Assembly (NCBI GenBank): GCA_964447445.1
Contig: CAYUSW010000086.1
Span: 1 to 38,542 of the forward strand
From: CAIOGO01 sp964447445
Lineage (GTDB): Bacteria > Bipolaricaulota > Bipolaricaulia > UBA7950 > UBA9294
DNA: 38,542 nucleotides
Direction of reading: 5' to 3'
The notes below the pieces were generated by a model. It searched no databases, was not told the origin of the DNA, and saw only the letters and a list, made by a program, of their open reading frames with translations. Both the position numbers and the translations under genes were made by a program. This document shows, in pieces, positions 7,749-16,325 of the stretch (the stretch's first letter is position 1; every line of letters starts with the position of its first letter).

Positions 7749-9261
7749 CGGAGTCGTGATCGGGGTCGAGGCGAGGCTGGTCGAGGTCCAATGTGATGTC
7801 AGCGGAGGTCTCCCCTCCTTTCAGATCGTCGGCCTTCCGGACAAGGAGGTGTCGGAGAGCCGCGAGCGCATCCGGAGTGCGATCAAGAACAGCGGATTCA
7901 CGTTTCCGGTGGGGCGGATCACCGCGAATCTCGCGCCGGCCGACCTACGGAAGCAGGGCGTCGGCTTCGATCTTCCGATCGCTCTGTCCATCCTGATCGC
8001 GTCGACCCAGATTGCCCCTCCCACCTTGAGGCTGCTCGTCGTAGGAGAGCTAGCGCTGGATGGCGCTGTTCGCGAAGTGCATGGGGTTCTGCCGCTGGCG
8101 CTCGAGGCAAGTCGAGCACAACTCGAGGGGATCGTCGTCCCGCAGCGCAATGCAGCAGAGGGGGACCTGGTTCGTGGGCTGGCGGTGTGCGCGATTCGCT
8201 CGCTCAGCGAAGCGATCACCGCGCTGCGCGGCGCCGGCTTGCTCGCATCCCACGGCCCGCCGGACGCATCGACGGAGGCTGCGCCGCGTGTCGCCGAACA
8301 CGACGTGCGCGACGTGCGTGGCCAAGTCGCCGCCAAGCGTGCTCTCGAGATCGCCGCCGCCGGCAGCCACAACCTCTTGCTTGTCGGCCCGCCCGGTGCC
8401 GGCAAGAGCATGTTGGCGCGCTGCATGCCCGAGCTCTTGCCGCCCCTGTCGTTCGAGGAGGCACTCGACGTGACGCGTGTCTACAGCGTGGCGGGGCTCC
8501 TGGCCGCGGGCGAGGCACTGGTGCGGGAGCGCCCGTTCCGTGCCCCTCACCACACGATCTCGTATGCCGGCATGGTGGGAGGAGGCCATGGGATTCCGGG
8601 TCCCGGAGAGGTCACGTTGGCGCACCACGGCGTCCTCTTCCTCGACGAGATGCCGGAGTTCGACCGGCGCGTGCTGGAGACCCTGCGTCAGCCAATGGAG
8701 GATCAGATGGTTGTCCTTGCACGGGCAGGAGTCTCGGTCCGATATCCCGCTTCGTTCACGCTGGTGGGGGCGATGAATCCGTGCCCATGCGGGCACCTTG
8801 GAGATGAAGGCCGTTCTTGTACTTGCGGGGCGCAGGACGTGCGTCGGTACCGGCGGCACATCTCGGGACCACTTCTCGACCGGATGGATCTGTTTGTTGA
8901 CGTCCCGCGTCTGACGCCGGAGGAGTTGATGGATGCGCCTCCGGGCGAGGCGACGGCCACGATGCGCGAGAGAATCCTTGCGGCGCGCGAGCGGCAGAGG
9001 ACGCGTGCGACATCGAGTGGAGCCATGAGCAATGCGCGCCTCAGTTCGCAGGATCTGCGTGCCGTGTGCCGTCTCGGCTCCGAGGAGAGCCAGCTCCTTC
9101 GGCGTGCCATTGCCCGCTTCGCGCTCAGTGGGCGTGGGCACGCGCGCGTCCTTCGCGTGGCGCGGACGATCGCCGATCTCGCGGGTGCGGAGACGATCTC
9201 GTCGGCGCACCTGGCGGAGGCTCTGAGATACCGGAGTGCGAGTTCACTGCGCGACGCGTGA
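7729..9261 (+). CDS. comM: ComM/YifB family Mg-chelatase-like AAA+ ATPase
   Basis: A 510-residue protein of normal ComM length. The N-terminal domain (about 1-170) has the Lon-S5-like fold sequence VEVQCDVSGGLPSFQIVGLP and carries KQGVGFDLPIALSIL. The central AAA+ module has Walker A LLVGPPGAGKSML near residue 220, Walker B HHGVLFLDEMPEF, and the family's AMNPCPCGHLGDEGRSCTC cysteine cluster. A helical Mg_chelatase C-terminal domain follows. In naturally competent bacteria ComM is a hexameric helicase that promotes branch migration during integration of transformed DNA; many non-competent species also carry it. The start is the ATG at 7729 inside yraN, which gives the standard MFGRLLSGVVIGVEA N-terminus; earlier in-frame codons encode no family sequence. 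Confidence 0.95.
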   Translation: MFGRLLSGVVIGVEARLVEVQCDVSGGLPSFQIVGLPDKEVSESRERIRSAIKNSGFTFPVGRITANLAPADLRKQGVGFDLPIALSILIASTQIAPPTLRLLVVGELALDGAVREVHGVLPLALEASRAQLEGIVVPQRNAAEGDLVRGLAVCAIRSLSEAITALRGAGLLASHGPPDASTEAAPRVAEHDVRDVRGQVAAKRALEIAAAGSHNLLLVGPPGAGKSMLARCMPELLPPLSFEEALDVTRVYSVAGLLAAGEALVRERPFRAPHHTISYAGMVGGGHGIPGPGEVTLAHHGVLFLDEMPEFDRRVLETLRQPMEDQMVVLARAGVSVRYPASFTLVGAMNPCPCGHLGDEGRSCTCGAQDVRRYRRHISGPLLDRMDLFVDVPRLTPEELMDAPPGEATATMRERILAARERQRTRATSSGAMSNARLSSQDLRAVCRLGSEESQLLRRAIARFALSGRGHARVLRVARTIADLAGAETISSAHLAEALRYRSASSLRDA

Positions 9262-9387
9262 CGTCGCAGCCGGGTTGCCGTGGAGGCGGGAGCCTGATCC
9301 TTCGCGGAGAACCGCCGACTGGAAACGCGGGCAGCTTCACGCGATACTGATTGCATCCCAGCTTGGCTTGACCACAGGAGGACAGGA

Positions 9388-11586
9388 ATGAAGAACCGGC
9401 TCTTCGGCGCGTTGGCGTTGGCCGGGATTGCGCTCTTCGGTGGCGCGCCTGCAATCTGGGGGGCCGACCCCACGTTTCCCCTCCAGATCACGCAGATCGA
9501 CATCGCGGGGAACGACCACGTCGCCGCGCGAGATGTCCTCAAGGACATTCCTCTCAAGGTCGGCGATACGCTGAACGACTACTCGGATCTTCAGCCGACA
9601 TCGCAGGCCATCCTCGACCTCGGATGGTTCAACGAGGTGAACCCCGAGTTGACCCAGGACGGAAGGGTGTGTTTCCACGTCGTAGAGAATCCCGTCATCG
9701 AGAAGATCACGATCACCGGCAACACGAATCTGCGGGACGTCAGCGTCTTCGGCGTCAAGCTGTTCAGCCTGCGCATCATGCCGACGTGGAAGCTGAAGCA
9801 AGTGCTACGGGAGCACGACATCAAGATCGGCAAGACCTACCGGTCGGGCGACCTGAAGGATGCGCTCGACGGAGTAGTCACGGCGTACAACGATCGTGGC
9901 TACGTGCTGGCGATGGTGGGGGACGTCAAGGTAGGCCCCACGTTGGCGATCGAGGTCATTGAAGGTCATGTCGCGGGCAATCGCGTGACCGGGCTCACGA
10001 CGGTCCCCACCGAGGTCGCCTCGGCCATGATCGACCTTCCCACCGACCGGCCGTTGCTGCAACGAGAACTCGCGGCTGTTGTGACTCGGCTGCGCCAGTC
10101 GGTGTACTTCTCGGAAGTGTCGGTGACGCCGGATGCTGGGCCGACGCGAGACAGTGTCTACCTCATCTGGAATCTGCCCGAGCGCGGCATCTTGCCCGCT
10201 CCGGCGCTTCTCCGTCGGATCGAACTCGAAGGAGTGACGCAGTTCCCGATGAGTGTCGTAGAGGGCGCGCTCGGCGCGCTGCCGTCTGAGGCGGCGGACA
10301 ACTACGCGGTGCTGCAGGCCATGGAAGGCGTCTACGACCTCTACATGCACGCAGGGTTCGTGATGACACGCTTTGCCGGAGCTCGGGTCGACGGAGATGT
10401 TCTTCATCTTCGCGTGGACGAAGGTGTCGTCTCGCAAATCGCGTTGACGAAAGACACGCTCACTCATCGGCGCGTGCTCGAAAAGACGCTTGAGATCCAC
10501 GTCGGACGAACCCTCACCCGCAAGGACCTGCAAGTGTCTCAGCAGCGACTTGGCGCGTTGGGCTACTTCGACAACATCGTCATGGACCCGAGGTGGGCGG
10601 ACGACGGCGTGCACGTGTCGGTGTCCCTCTCGGACAAGACGACGCTGGGCGGGCTGAACGGGTCTCTGGCGTTTGAGCCGGCCACCGGGGGCCTCGTCGG
10701 GGAGCTGTCTGCGAGCCAACGCAATCTCCTGGGATCTGGCCAGGACGTGTCCCTAACGTACAAGCGGGGCGTGTCTCCGGAAGGGAAGCCGGAGACGTCC
10801 ACCTGGCAACTCGGGTACAAGACGTTGGCGGCGCCCACGTCGTTCGATCAGATCGCCGTCGACCTCTATCGGAAGACGCAGGCAGGCGAAGAGGACGATG
10901 AGGCGGAAAGCTCAACGACCTATCTTACGCTCGGCGGAAACCTCAGCTTCAGCTACCCCTTGGCGGACTATGCCGGCTTCGTGATTGGCTACCGCCACGA
11001 GTTGGAGCGAACCACGACCGAGACGGAGTGGACGCCCGTCGACTCGGTCTCCCTCGCTCTCGAAGACGATACAACCGATGACCTGAGCTTTCCGACGCGC
11101 GGCGCGCGGCGGGAAGCGTCCCTCGAGAAGGCCGGGGGCTTCGCCGTCGGTAAGGAGTACACCAAGTTCGATGTGACATGGATCCGCTTCCTACCCTTGT
11201 ATGACGACCTCTTCCCGGGGATGGATCATGTGCTGGCTCTCCGGCTCAAACTCGGTCTGGGCAGTTCGGGCCTCTCGGGCGCTCAGGCCTACGACTTCGG
11301 GGGTCCGACAACCATCCGCGGACTCGAAAGCGAGACCGTGCGGCGCCTGGCGATCGCCAACCTCGAGCACCGGCTGGAGCTGACGGAAGGCTTCGTGCTG
11401 ACCGCGTTTGTGGATGCGGGGATCGGTCTTGACTCGATCCACCTGGACGAGGTCAAGGCATCCACCGGACTCGAACTCGGTGTGAGCGCTGCCGGCGTCC
11501 TCGTGCGCCTGGACGTCGTGTGGACTCTCGGCGAAGGAGCCTCGTGGATGCCTCGATTCGATCTCGGTTTTGGGCCGATGTTCTGA
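9388..11586 (+). CDS. bamA: BamA/Omp85 outer membrane protein assembly factor
   Basis: A 732-residue Omp85 protein that inserts beta-barrel proteins into the outer membrane. It begins with a signal peptide (MKNRLFGALALAGIALFG, cleavage likely after the alanine near 26). About five POTRA domains follow (roughly 30-98, 100-190, 192-275, 277-350, 352-425), seen as repeated helix-strand units such as VIEKITITGN and LGALGYFDNIV. The barrel runs from about 430 to the end, contains the GGPTTIRGLE version of the conserved VRGF loop, and ends in phenylalanine (GFGPMF), the usual barrel signal. The ATG at 9388 has AGGAGGACAGGA just upstream. It is followed by ompH as in many diderms. The number and position of POTRAs are estimated by eye. 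Confidence 0.95.
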   Translation: MKNRLFGALALAGIALFGGAPAIWGADPTFPLQITQIDIAGNDHVAARDVLKDIPLKVGDTLNDYSDLQPTSQAILDLGWFNEVNPELTQDGRVCFHVVENPVIEKITITGNTNLRDVSVFGVKLFSLRIMPTWKLKQVLREHDIKIGKTYRSGDLKDALDGVVTAYNDRGYVLAMVGDVKVGPTLAIEVIEGHVAGNRVTGLTTVPTEVASAMIDLPTDRPLLQRELAAVVTRLRQSVYFSEVSVTPDAGPTRDSVYLIWNLPERGILPAPALLRRIELEGVTQFPMSVVEGALGALPSEAADNYAVLQAMEGVYDLYMHAGFVMTRFAGARVDGDVLHLRVDEGVVSQIALTKDTLTHRRVLEKTLEIHVGRTLTRKDLQVSQQRLGALGYFDNIVMDPRWADDGVHVSVSLSDKTTLGGLNGSLAFEPATGGLVGELSASQRNLLGSGQDVSLTYKRGVSPEGKPETSTWQLGYKTLAAPTSFDQIAVDLYRKTQAGEEDDEAESSTTYLTLGGNLSFSYPLADYAGFVIGYRHELERTTTETEWTPVDSVSLALEDDTTDDLSFPTRGARREASLEKAGGFAVGKEYTKFDVTWIRFLPLYDDLFPGMDHVLALRLKLGLGSSGLSGAQAYDFGGPTTIRGLESETVRRLAIANLEHRLELTEGFVLTAFVDAGIGLDSIHLDEVKASTGLELGVSAAGVLVRLDVVWTLGEGASWMPRFDLGFGPMF

Positions 11587-11635
11587 GTAGATGAGACCAC
11601 GATCCGGTACACTGTACGGCGGATGTTTTGCCGCC

Positions 11636-11642
11636 AAGGAGG
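11636..11642 (+). promoter_or_regulatory. Shine-Dalgarno that sets the ompH start
   Basis: AAGGAGG lies directly against one ATG (11643) and 6 bases before a second in-frame ATG (11649). Normal spacing favours 11649. A small G/C hairpin (GGCGG...CCGCC, about 11619-11635) sits just before it and might affect translation. Confidence 0.75.
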
Positions 11643-11648
11643 ATGTTT

Positions 11649-12395
11649 ATGACGCGTAACTCGGTTTTGATCGCAGTGGCTGCTGTGGCTCTAGTCCTCG
11701 CGGCAGGTGCGTTGGTCCTGCAGTTCGCGATCCCGTCCAAGGGGGATGGCGCAAGCAGCGCCGAGATCGATGCGCTGCGCGCCCAAGTCGCCAACATCAA
11801 GAACACCGGAGCCGGGCTGAAGGTGGCCTTCGTCAATGTAGACAGCGCCTTCCAGGTGTTCCTCAACGCAGTCACCGACCTGCGCCAGCGCAGCGCTGAA
11901 AAGGTGCAGCAGATCAACGACCTCCAGGTCTCGTACAGAAACGGTACGACGTCTCAGGAGCAGTACCAGAAGCTGCAGAACCAGTACAACACGGAATTGC
12001 TCGATGCGAACGTCGCGCTGTACGCGAGCGTCCTGGACCGCATGATCGCGTCTTCGGACTTCTCCGACCTGCGCACGGACCTCCAGACGGTGCGGACGTC
12101 CACCCAATCGCTGCTTGATGAGTCGAAGAACCTCGTGTCGACGGTGAAAGGTGGAGCCATCAGCTCGGCGGAGTTCCAGATGCGCTTGTCGCAGGCGCAG
12201 ACGTACTACGCGCAGATCGAGAAGGTCGTAAACCAGGCGTGCGCAGTCAAGATCTCGCAGGCAGCGCAGAAGGTTGCGATCCCGCGGGGCTTCGACATCG
12301 TCCTCATTCAGAAGAACGTCGTCCTCTACTTCAGTCCCACGGCGGTCACCGACATCACCGACTTCGTGAAGTCGGAGATCTCCGACTACCTGTAG
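11649..12395 (+). CDS. OmpH/Skp-like periplasmic chaperone, N-terminally anchored
   Basis: A 248-residue protein placed right after bamA, the usual position of skp/ompH. The N-terminus has a single hydrophobic segment (about residues 5-28, VLIAVAAVALVLAAGALVLQ) without an obvious cleavage site, so it may be membrane-anchored. KVAFVNVDSAFQVF, the typical OmpH first strand, follows at about residue 60. The middle (about 75-200) is long, helical and rich in Q, L, S and E, as expected for the Skp tentacles. The C-terminus closes the body (GFDIVLIQKNVVLYFS). It probably holds unfolded outer-membrane proteins for BamA. It is about 80-90 residues longer than E. coli Skp, mainly from the anchor region and extra helix. 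Start choice rests on the Shine-Dalgarno spacing. Confidence 0.82.
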   Translation: MTRNSVLIAVAAVALVLAAGALVLQFAIPSKGDGASSAEIDALRAQVANIKNTGAGLKVAFVNVDSAFQVFLNAVTDLRQRSAEKVQQINDLQVSYRNGTTSQEQYQKLQNQYNTELLDANVALYASVLDRMIASSDFSDLRTDLQTVRTSTQSLLDESKNLVSTVKGGAISSAEFQMRLSQAQTYYAQIEKVVNQACAVKISQAAQKVAIPRGFDIVLIQKNVVLYFSPTAVTDITDFVKSEISDYL

Positions 12396-12413
12396 GCTGC
12401 GCGAGGCAGAGCC

Positions 12414-12863
12414 GTGCGCGACATCGAGGCGATCCGGCAGCGAATCCCGTTGCGCTTCCCGTACCTTCTCTTGGACCGGATCCTCGAGGAAGGGCCGGAG
12501 CGGGTCGTCGCGCTCAAGAACGTCTCCATCGGTGAGCCCTTCTTCCAGGGGCACTTCCCCGAGCCGTCCCCGGCGATCATGCCGGGGACGCTCGTGCTCG
12601 AGGCGATGGCGCAGACGGCCGCGTTTCTCGTGCTGCCCGCGAGCGGAGATTCCCTCTCGCTCGGGTACCTTGTCGGCGTCGAGACCGCACGATTCCGCCG
12701 TCAGGTCGTGCCCGGCGACCAACTCCAGCTGGAGGCAACCCTCGTGCGGCGTCGTCGGGGCCTTGTCCAGGCCAACGTCGTTGCGACCGTTGACGGAGAG
12801 TTGGCGGCGTCCGCCACGGTGTCTCTGTTCGCAGGGCGGACGGGCGAGTCGCTATCCCCTTGA
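12414..12863 (+). CDS. fabZ: 3-hydroxyacyl-ACP dehydratase FabZ
   Basis: Removes water from beta-hydroxyacyl-ACP in type II fatty-acid elongation. The 149-residue hot-dog-fold protein has the N-terminal IPLRFPYLLLDRILE block and the catalytic block FQGHFPEPSPAIMPGTLVLE with active-site His and, in LVLEAMAQTAAF, the Glu. The usual PHRYPFLL is PLRFPYLL here; that His is not the catalytic one. The start is a GTG at 12414, 18 bases after the ompH stop, with only a weak GAGGCAGA upstream. The 3' end overlaps ftcD by 4 bases (TTGA). In LPS-containing bacteria fabZ sits between lpxD and lpxA; neither is present here. Confidence 0.94.
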   Translation: MRDIEAIRQRIPLRFPYLLLDRILEEGPERVVALKNVSIGEPFFQGHFPEPSPAIMPGTLVLEAMAQTAAFLVLPASGDSLSLGYLVGVETARFRRQVVPGDQLQLEATLVRRRRGLVQANVVATVDGELAASATVSLFAGRTGESLSP

Positions 12864-13747
12864 TCGAGTGCGTCCCGAACCTGAGTGAAGGGTGCAGCGC
12901 GGCCGCCGTATCCGAAATGGTCGCCTCCGCGCGCTCCTCAGGTGCGCGCCTCCTCGATGTCCATTCAGACTGCGATCACAACCGCTCGGTACTCACTCTT
13001 GCTGGAGCCGCCCAAGAACTGGAGAGGGCCGCGGTGGCCCTCGCGCGATGGGCGGCGGACGCGATCGACCTTCGCTACCACCGCGGCGCCCATCCCCGCG
13101 TCGGCGCGCTCGACGTCGTGCCTTTCGTTCCCCTTGCTGGATCCACGATGAAGGAGTGCGTCCTCCTTGCCCGCCAGACCGGCGAGGAGATCGCTCGCGA
13201 GACGCATGTCCCCGTCTTCCTCTATGGGCGCGCGGCGCGCCGGGCAGAGCGTTCCTCTCTGGCGGCCATTCGCCGCGGCGGCATCGTCGGGCTCGGCGCG
13301 CGGATCGGTCGCGATGGATGGGTTCCCGATTTCGGTCCGGCGGAGCTCCATCCGTCGGCAGGAGCCGTCGTGGTAGGAGCACGCGATCCGCTCGTCGCGT
13401 ACAACGTGTGGCTGGAAACGGACGACATCGGACTCGGGCGGCGGATTGCCTCAGCGACTCGCGCGACGGGCGGCGGGCCGGCCGGAGTGCAGGCTCTCGC
13501 GTTTCTTCTCCAAGGGCGAGGCTGCGTGCAAATCTCGATGAACCTGACCGACGTGGAGGCAACTCCCGTGGCCGCGGCATTCTCTTGGGTGAGAGATCTG
13601 GCGGCCGCGAACGGAGTCCGAGTAGGCAGAAGCGAAATCGTCGGCCTGGCTCCGCGCCGAGCTCTGGTGGGCGCCACGGCCGAAGCCCTATTCCTGGAAG
13701 GACGCCTTGAAGACCGAATCCTCGAGGACCGTCTGGAGGGCCCATGA
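12860..13747 (+). CDS. ftcD: glutamate formiminotransferase (single-domain FtcD)
   Basis: Transfers the formimino group between formimino-glutamate and tetrahydrofolate; the single-domain form is known from histidine breakdown and from folate one-carbon metabolism. The 295-residue protein starts IECVPNLSEG (family VPNFSEG), has HNRSVLTLAG, and carries YHRGAHPRVGALDVVPFVPL with the catalytic histidine. TRATGGGPAGVQALAFLL and VQISMNLTDVEATPV follow. There is no cyclodeaminase domain, unlike the mammalian fusion. Translation begins at a TTG within the fabZ stop (TTGA overlap), and the gene ends in an ATGA overlap with murD, so it is coupled on both sides. Why it sits in a cell-envelope operon is unclear. 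No histidine-degradation genes are nearby. Confidence 0.93.
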   Translation: MIECVPNLSEGCSAAAVSEMVASARSSGARLLDVHSDCDHNRSVLTLAGAAQELERAAVALARWAADAIDLRYHRGAHPRVGALDVVPFVPLAGSTMKECVLLARQTGEEIARETHVPVFLYGRAARRAERSSLAAIRRGGIVGLGARIGRDGWVPDFGPAELHPSAGAVVVGARDPLVAYNVWLETDDIGLGRRIASATRATGGGPAGVQALAFLLQGRGCVQISMNLTDVEATPVAAAFSWVRDLAAANGVRVGRSEIVGLAPRRALVGATAEALFLEGRLEDRILEDRLEGP

Positions 13748-15072
13748 GCCTTGGATTGGCGGGTCGCGACGCGGAGAGGTTCTTGATTGTCGGCTATGGC
13801 ATGACGGGGCGCGCTGTGGCCGCCTTCTGCGAGCGGCGCGGGCTCCGCTTTGCGGTCAGCGAAGCAGGCACCTTGCCTGCCTCGGACATGTCATGGCTGA
13901 AGGACCATGCCATGGACGCGGAGACCGGAGGGCACTCTCTGCGCCTCCTCGGGTGCGCGGACGTCGTCGTCGCGAGTCCCGGCGCTCCGGCGCATCTGCC
14001 CCTGTTTGCGGCGGCCGCGCAGCAGCGGATTCCTGTCGTGTCTGAGTTGGACGTCGCGTGCGCGGCGATCACAGAGCGGCAGCTCGTCGCCGTGACGGGA
14101 ACAAACGGCAAGAGCACGACCGTGAGCCTGATTGGCGCCCTGCTCCAGCGAGGCGGTGTCCGGGCGCGCGTTGCCGGCAACATCGGCCTGCCATTCGTCG
14201 ATATCGTCGACGAGGTCGGCGCCTGGGACGTTGCCGTTCTCGAGGTGAGCAGTTTTCAGCTTGAGCAGAGCGTTCTGTTTCATCCGCACGTGGCTGTGCT
14301 CCTCAACATCGCTCCGAACCACCTCGAGCGTCACGGGACCATGGAGTCCTACGTAGCTGCGAAGCTTCGCCTCTTCGCGCATCAGACTCCGTTGGACATC
14401 GCCATCCTGCCTGCGGAGCTTGCCGACGTCGTGAGTCACGGCGCGGGGCGTCTTGTCGTCTACGATCGACCTCTCCCATCCCTACCGCGCGGGAGCGAGA
14501 CGGTCGGGGCCGTGCGGCAGCTCGACCTTGCTGCCGCTGTCTGCGCGTGCCGAGAGGTGCTTCCTGATCTCGACGCCTCGGCATGGACCACCGCGGAGCT
14601 TGCGCAGGCGCTCTTCCTGCCGTTTCGACAGCAAGCTGTGGGCACCGTGAATGGCGTGCGCATGATCAACGACTCGAAGGCTACGAGCGCGGCGGCGACC
14701 CTGGCTGCGGTTCGATCCACAGAGGGGCCGCTCGTCCTTCTCCTGGGAGGGCGCTCGAAGCGAGGCGGCTACGACGAACTTGCCGCGCATCTGGCTGGCG
14801 CTCGTCTGCGCGCCGTGATTGTCTTCGGTGAAGCTCAGGACGAGATCTCAGGGCACCTCGCGCGGATGGGGGTCGGGCACCGCTGCACGAACGATCTTGA
14901 GTCGGCTGTGGCTGCAGGATTTGCGGTGGCTCGACCGGGAGACGCCCTCGTCCTTTCCCCCGCGTGTTCCAGCTTCGACGCTTTCCGCAGCTTCGAGGAG
15001 CGGGGCGAGGAGTTCAGTCGCATCGTGCGGCGGATGCCTGGATTCTCGAGCGCGGGCGCCAAGGACGTCTAG
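13744..15072 (+). CDS. murD: UDP-N-acetylmuramoyl-L-alanine--D-glutamate ligase
   Basis: Adds D-glutamate to UDP-MurNAc-L-Ala in the cytoplasm. The 442-residue protein has an N-terminal Rossmann-like domain (FLIVGYGMTGRAV), the ATP-binding P-loop VTGTNGKSTTVSLIGALL at about 118-135, the central NIAPNHLERHGTMESYVAAK block, and a C-terminal ligase domain with MINDSKATSAAATLAAV and LLGGRSKRGGYDEL. The NH-E-RH and NDSKATN-like patterns separate MurD from MurC, MurE and MurF. It starts with an ATGA overlap on ftcD. A 167-base gap follows before ftsW, the longest break within the block; it holds only a short GGCGCC inverted repeat and no evident gene. Confidence 0.96.
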   Translation: MSLGLAGRDAERFLIVGYGMTGRAVAAFCERRGLRFAVSEAGTLPASDMSWLKDHAMDAETGGHSLRLLGCADVVVASPGAPAHLPLFAAAAQQRIPVVSELDVACAAITERQLVAVTGTNGKSTTVSLIGALLQRGGVRARVAGNIGLPFVDIVDEVGAWDVAVLEVSSFQLEQSVLFHPHVAVLLNIAPNHLERHGTMESYVAAKLRLFAHQTPLDIAILPAELADVVSHGAGRLVVYDRPLPSLPRGSETVGAVRQLDLAAAVCACREVLPDLDASAWTTAELAQALFLPFRQQAVGTVNGVRMINDSKATSAAATLAAVRSTEGPLVLLLGGRSKRGGYDELAAHLAGARLRAVIVFGEAQDEISGHLARMGVGHRCTNDLESAVAAGFAVARPGDALVLSPACSSFDAFRSFEERGEEFSRIVRRMPGFSSAGAKDV

Positions 15073-15239
15073 GGCGCGGGTCGCGGACATCCGTCCGGTC
15101 GAGACCGAACCAAGCTTCGCTCGGAGGCGCACGGCCTTCCTTCGTTTGTCTGGACATATGGCGTACGCATGACGTGGCGCCTAGCGCCAGCGTGCGCGCG
15201 TACGGCACGGAGCGACCGTACGAGCGAAGGAGCGTGGCT

Positions 15240-16325
15240 GTGACCGGACGCGTCGATCGGGCGACGATGGTGACGACGTCTATCTTGATCTTGAGTGGGC
15301 TGATCGTCCTCTACAGCGCCAGCGCTCCTTTCTCGCTCCGCCACCATGGGAGCGACGTCTACATGCTGATCCGCCAGCTGGCGGCCGTGGGAGCGGGTCT
15401 GATTGCGCTCGTCGTCCTTTCGCGCCTCGACTACCGAATCCTCGTCCGTATGAACGGGGTGCTGTTGCTTGGATCGATTGCACTCAGCCTCGTGACGCTT
15501 CTTCCGCTCCCCATTTGTACGGGGGCCTGCTGGTTGTCGATCGGCCCGTTCGACCTTCAGCCGACGGAACTCGTGAAACTGGCTCTGATCCTGTACCTCG
15601 CTTCGTCCATGGCCCGGCGTGGAGAACGCATGGGGACTTTCGTCGACGGAGTGCTCCCCTACCTGGTGATTCTCGCCATCCTTGGCGCCATCACTCTGAG
15701 TCAGCCGGACCTTGGCATGCTTCTGATCTTCGTCGGGCTGACGGGCGCGATGCTCTTCCTCGGAGGCGCGCGGAAGCGACATCTTGCACTCCTCGGGCTG
15801 GCGGGAGTGCCTCTTGTCTATGTTGCGATTCTCGTCGCGCCGTATCGCTTTGCTCGCCTTCTCTCCTTCCTCGATCCCCAGGCGTACAGCACGTCGTCCG
15901 GATACCAGGTGCTGCAGTCCATGATGGCGATGGGAGCAGGCGGCTTGTTTGGCCGAGGCCTTGGGGCGTCGCGCGCGAAGCTCTTCTACCTGCCCCAGGC
16001 GCACAACGACTTCATCCTCTCGGTGGTGGGCGAGGAGATCGGCATGCTGGGCGTCCTTCTCGTGCTCTCGCTGCTCGGACTCCTCATGTGGAGAGCCTTT
16101 GCGATCGCAGAGAGCGCGCCGGACGACACCGGACGCCTTGTCGCGTACGGGATCGGGTGTTCTATCGGCATCCAGACCCTGGTCAACGCGGGGGTCGTGT
16201 TGGGGATCCTTCCGGTCACGGGACTGACCCTTCCGTTCTTCAGCGGAGGTGGATCGTCCATCCTGGTGACCTTGGCGATGGTGGGGGTGCTGTTGGGCGT
16301 TTCCCGGCAAGGTGGGCGAGCATGA
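15240..16325 (+). CDS. ftsW: FtsW, SEDS-family peptidoglycan glycosyltransferase
   Basis: A multi-pass inner-membrane protein that polymerises lipid II at the septum with its partner class B PBP. The 361-residue protein shows about ten hydrophobic segments and the SEDS landmarks: GLIVLYSAS in TM1, WLSIGPFDLQPTELVKLALI, LSQPDLGMLLIFV, GYQVLQSMMAMGAGGLFGRG, LPQAHNDFILSVVGEE and LPVTGLTLPFFSGGGSSI. I place the start at the GTG of 15240, which has AAGGAG 7 bases upstream. A GTG at 15234 is too close to that site, and an ATG at 15267 would cut into TM1. The frame stays open further upstream but encodes no membrane protein. The partner FtsI is not in the window. It overlaps murG by 4 bases. Confidence 0.94.
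   Translation: MTGRVDRATMVTTSILILSGLIVLYSASAPFSLRHHGSDVYMLIRQLAAVGAGLIALVVLSRLDYRILVRMNGVLLLGSIALSLVTLLPLPICTGACWLSIGPFDLQPTELVKLALILYLASSMARRGERMGTFVDGVLPYLVILAILGAITLSQPDLGMLLIFVGLTGAMLFLGGARKRHLALLGLAGVPLVYVAILVAPYRFARLLSFLDPQAYSTSSGYQVLQSMMAMGAGGLFGRGLGASRAKLFYLPQAHNDFILSVVGEEIGMLGVLLVLSLLGLLMWRAFAIAESAPDDTGRLVAYGIGCSIGIQTLVNAGVVLGILPVTGLTLPFFSGGGSSILVTLAMVGVLLGVSRQGGRA

Noticed and set aside
14964..15239. N-terminal extension of FtsW inside murD
   Set aside because: The frame is open but reads R/G/S-rich non-membrane sequence overlapping conserved murD. A GTG with a good ribosome site at 15240 gives a normal FtsW.
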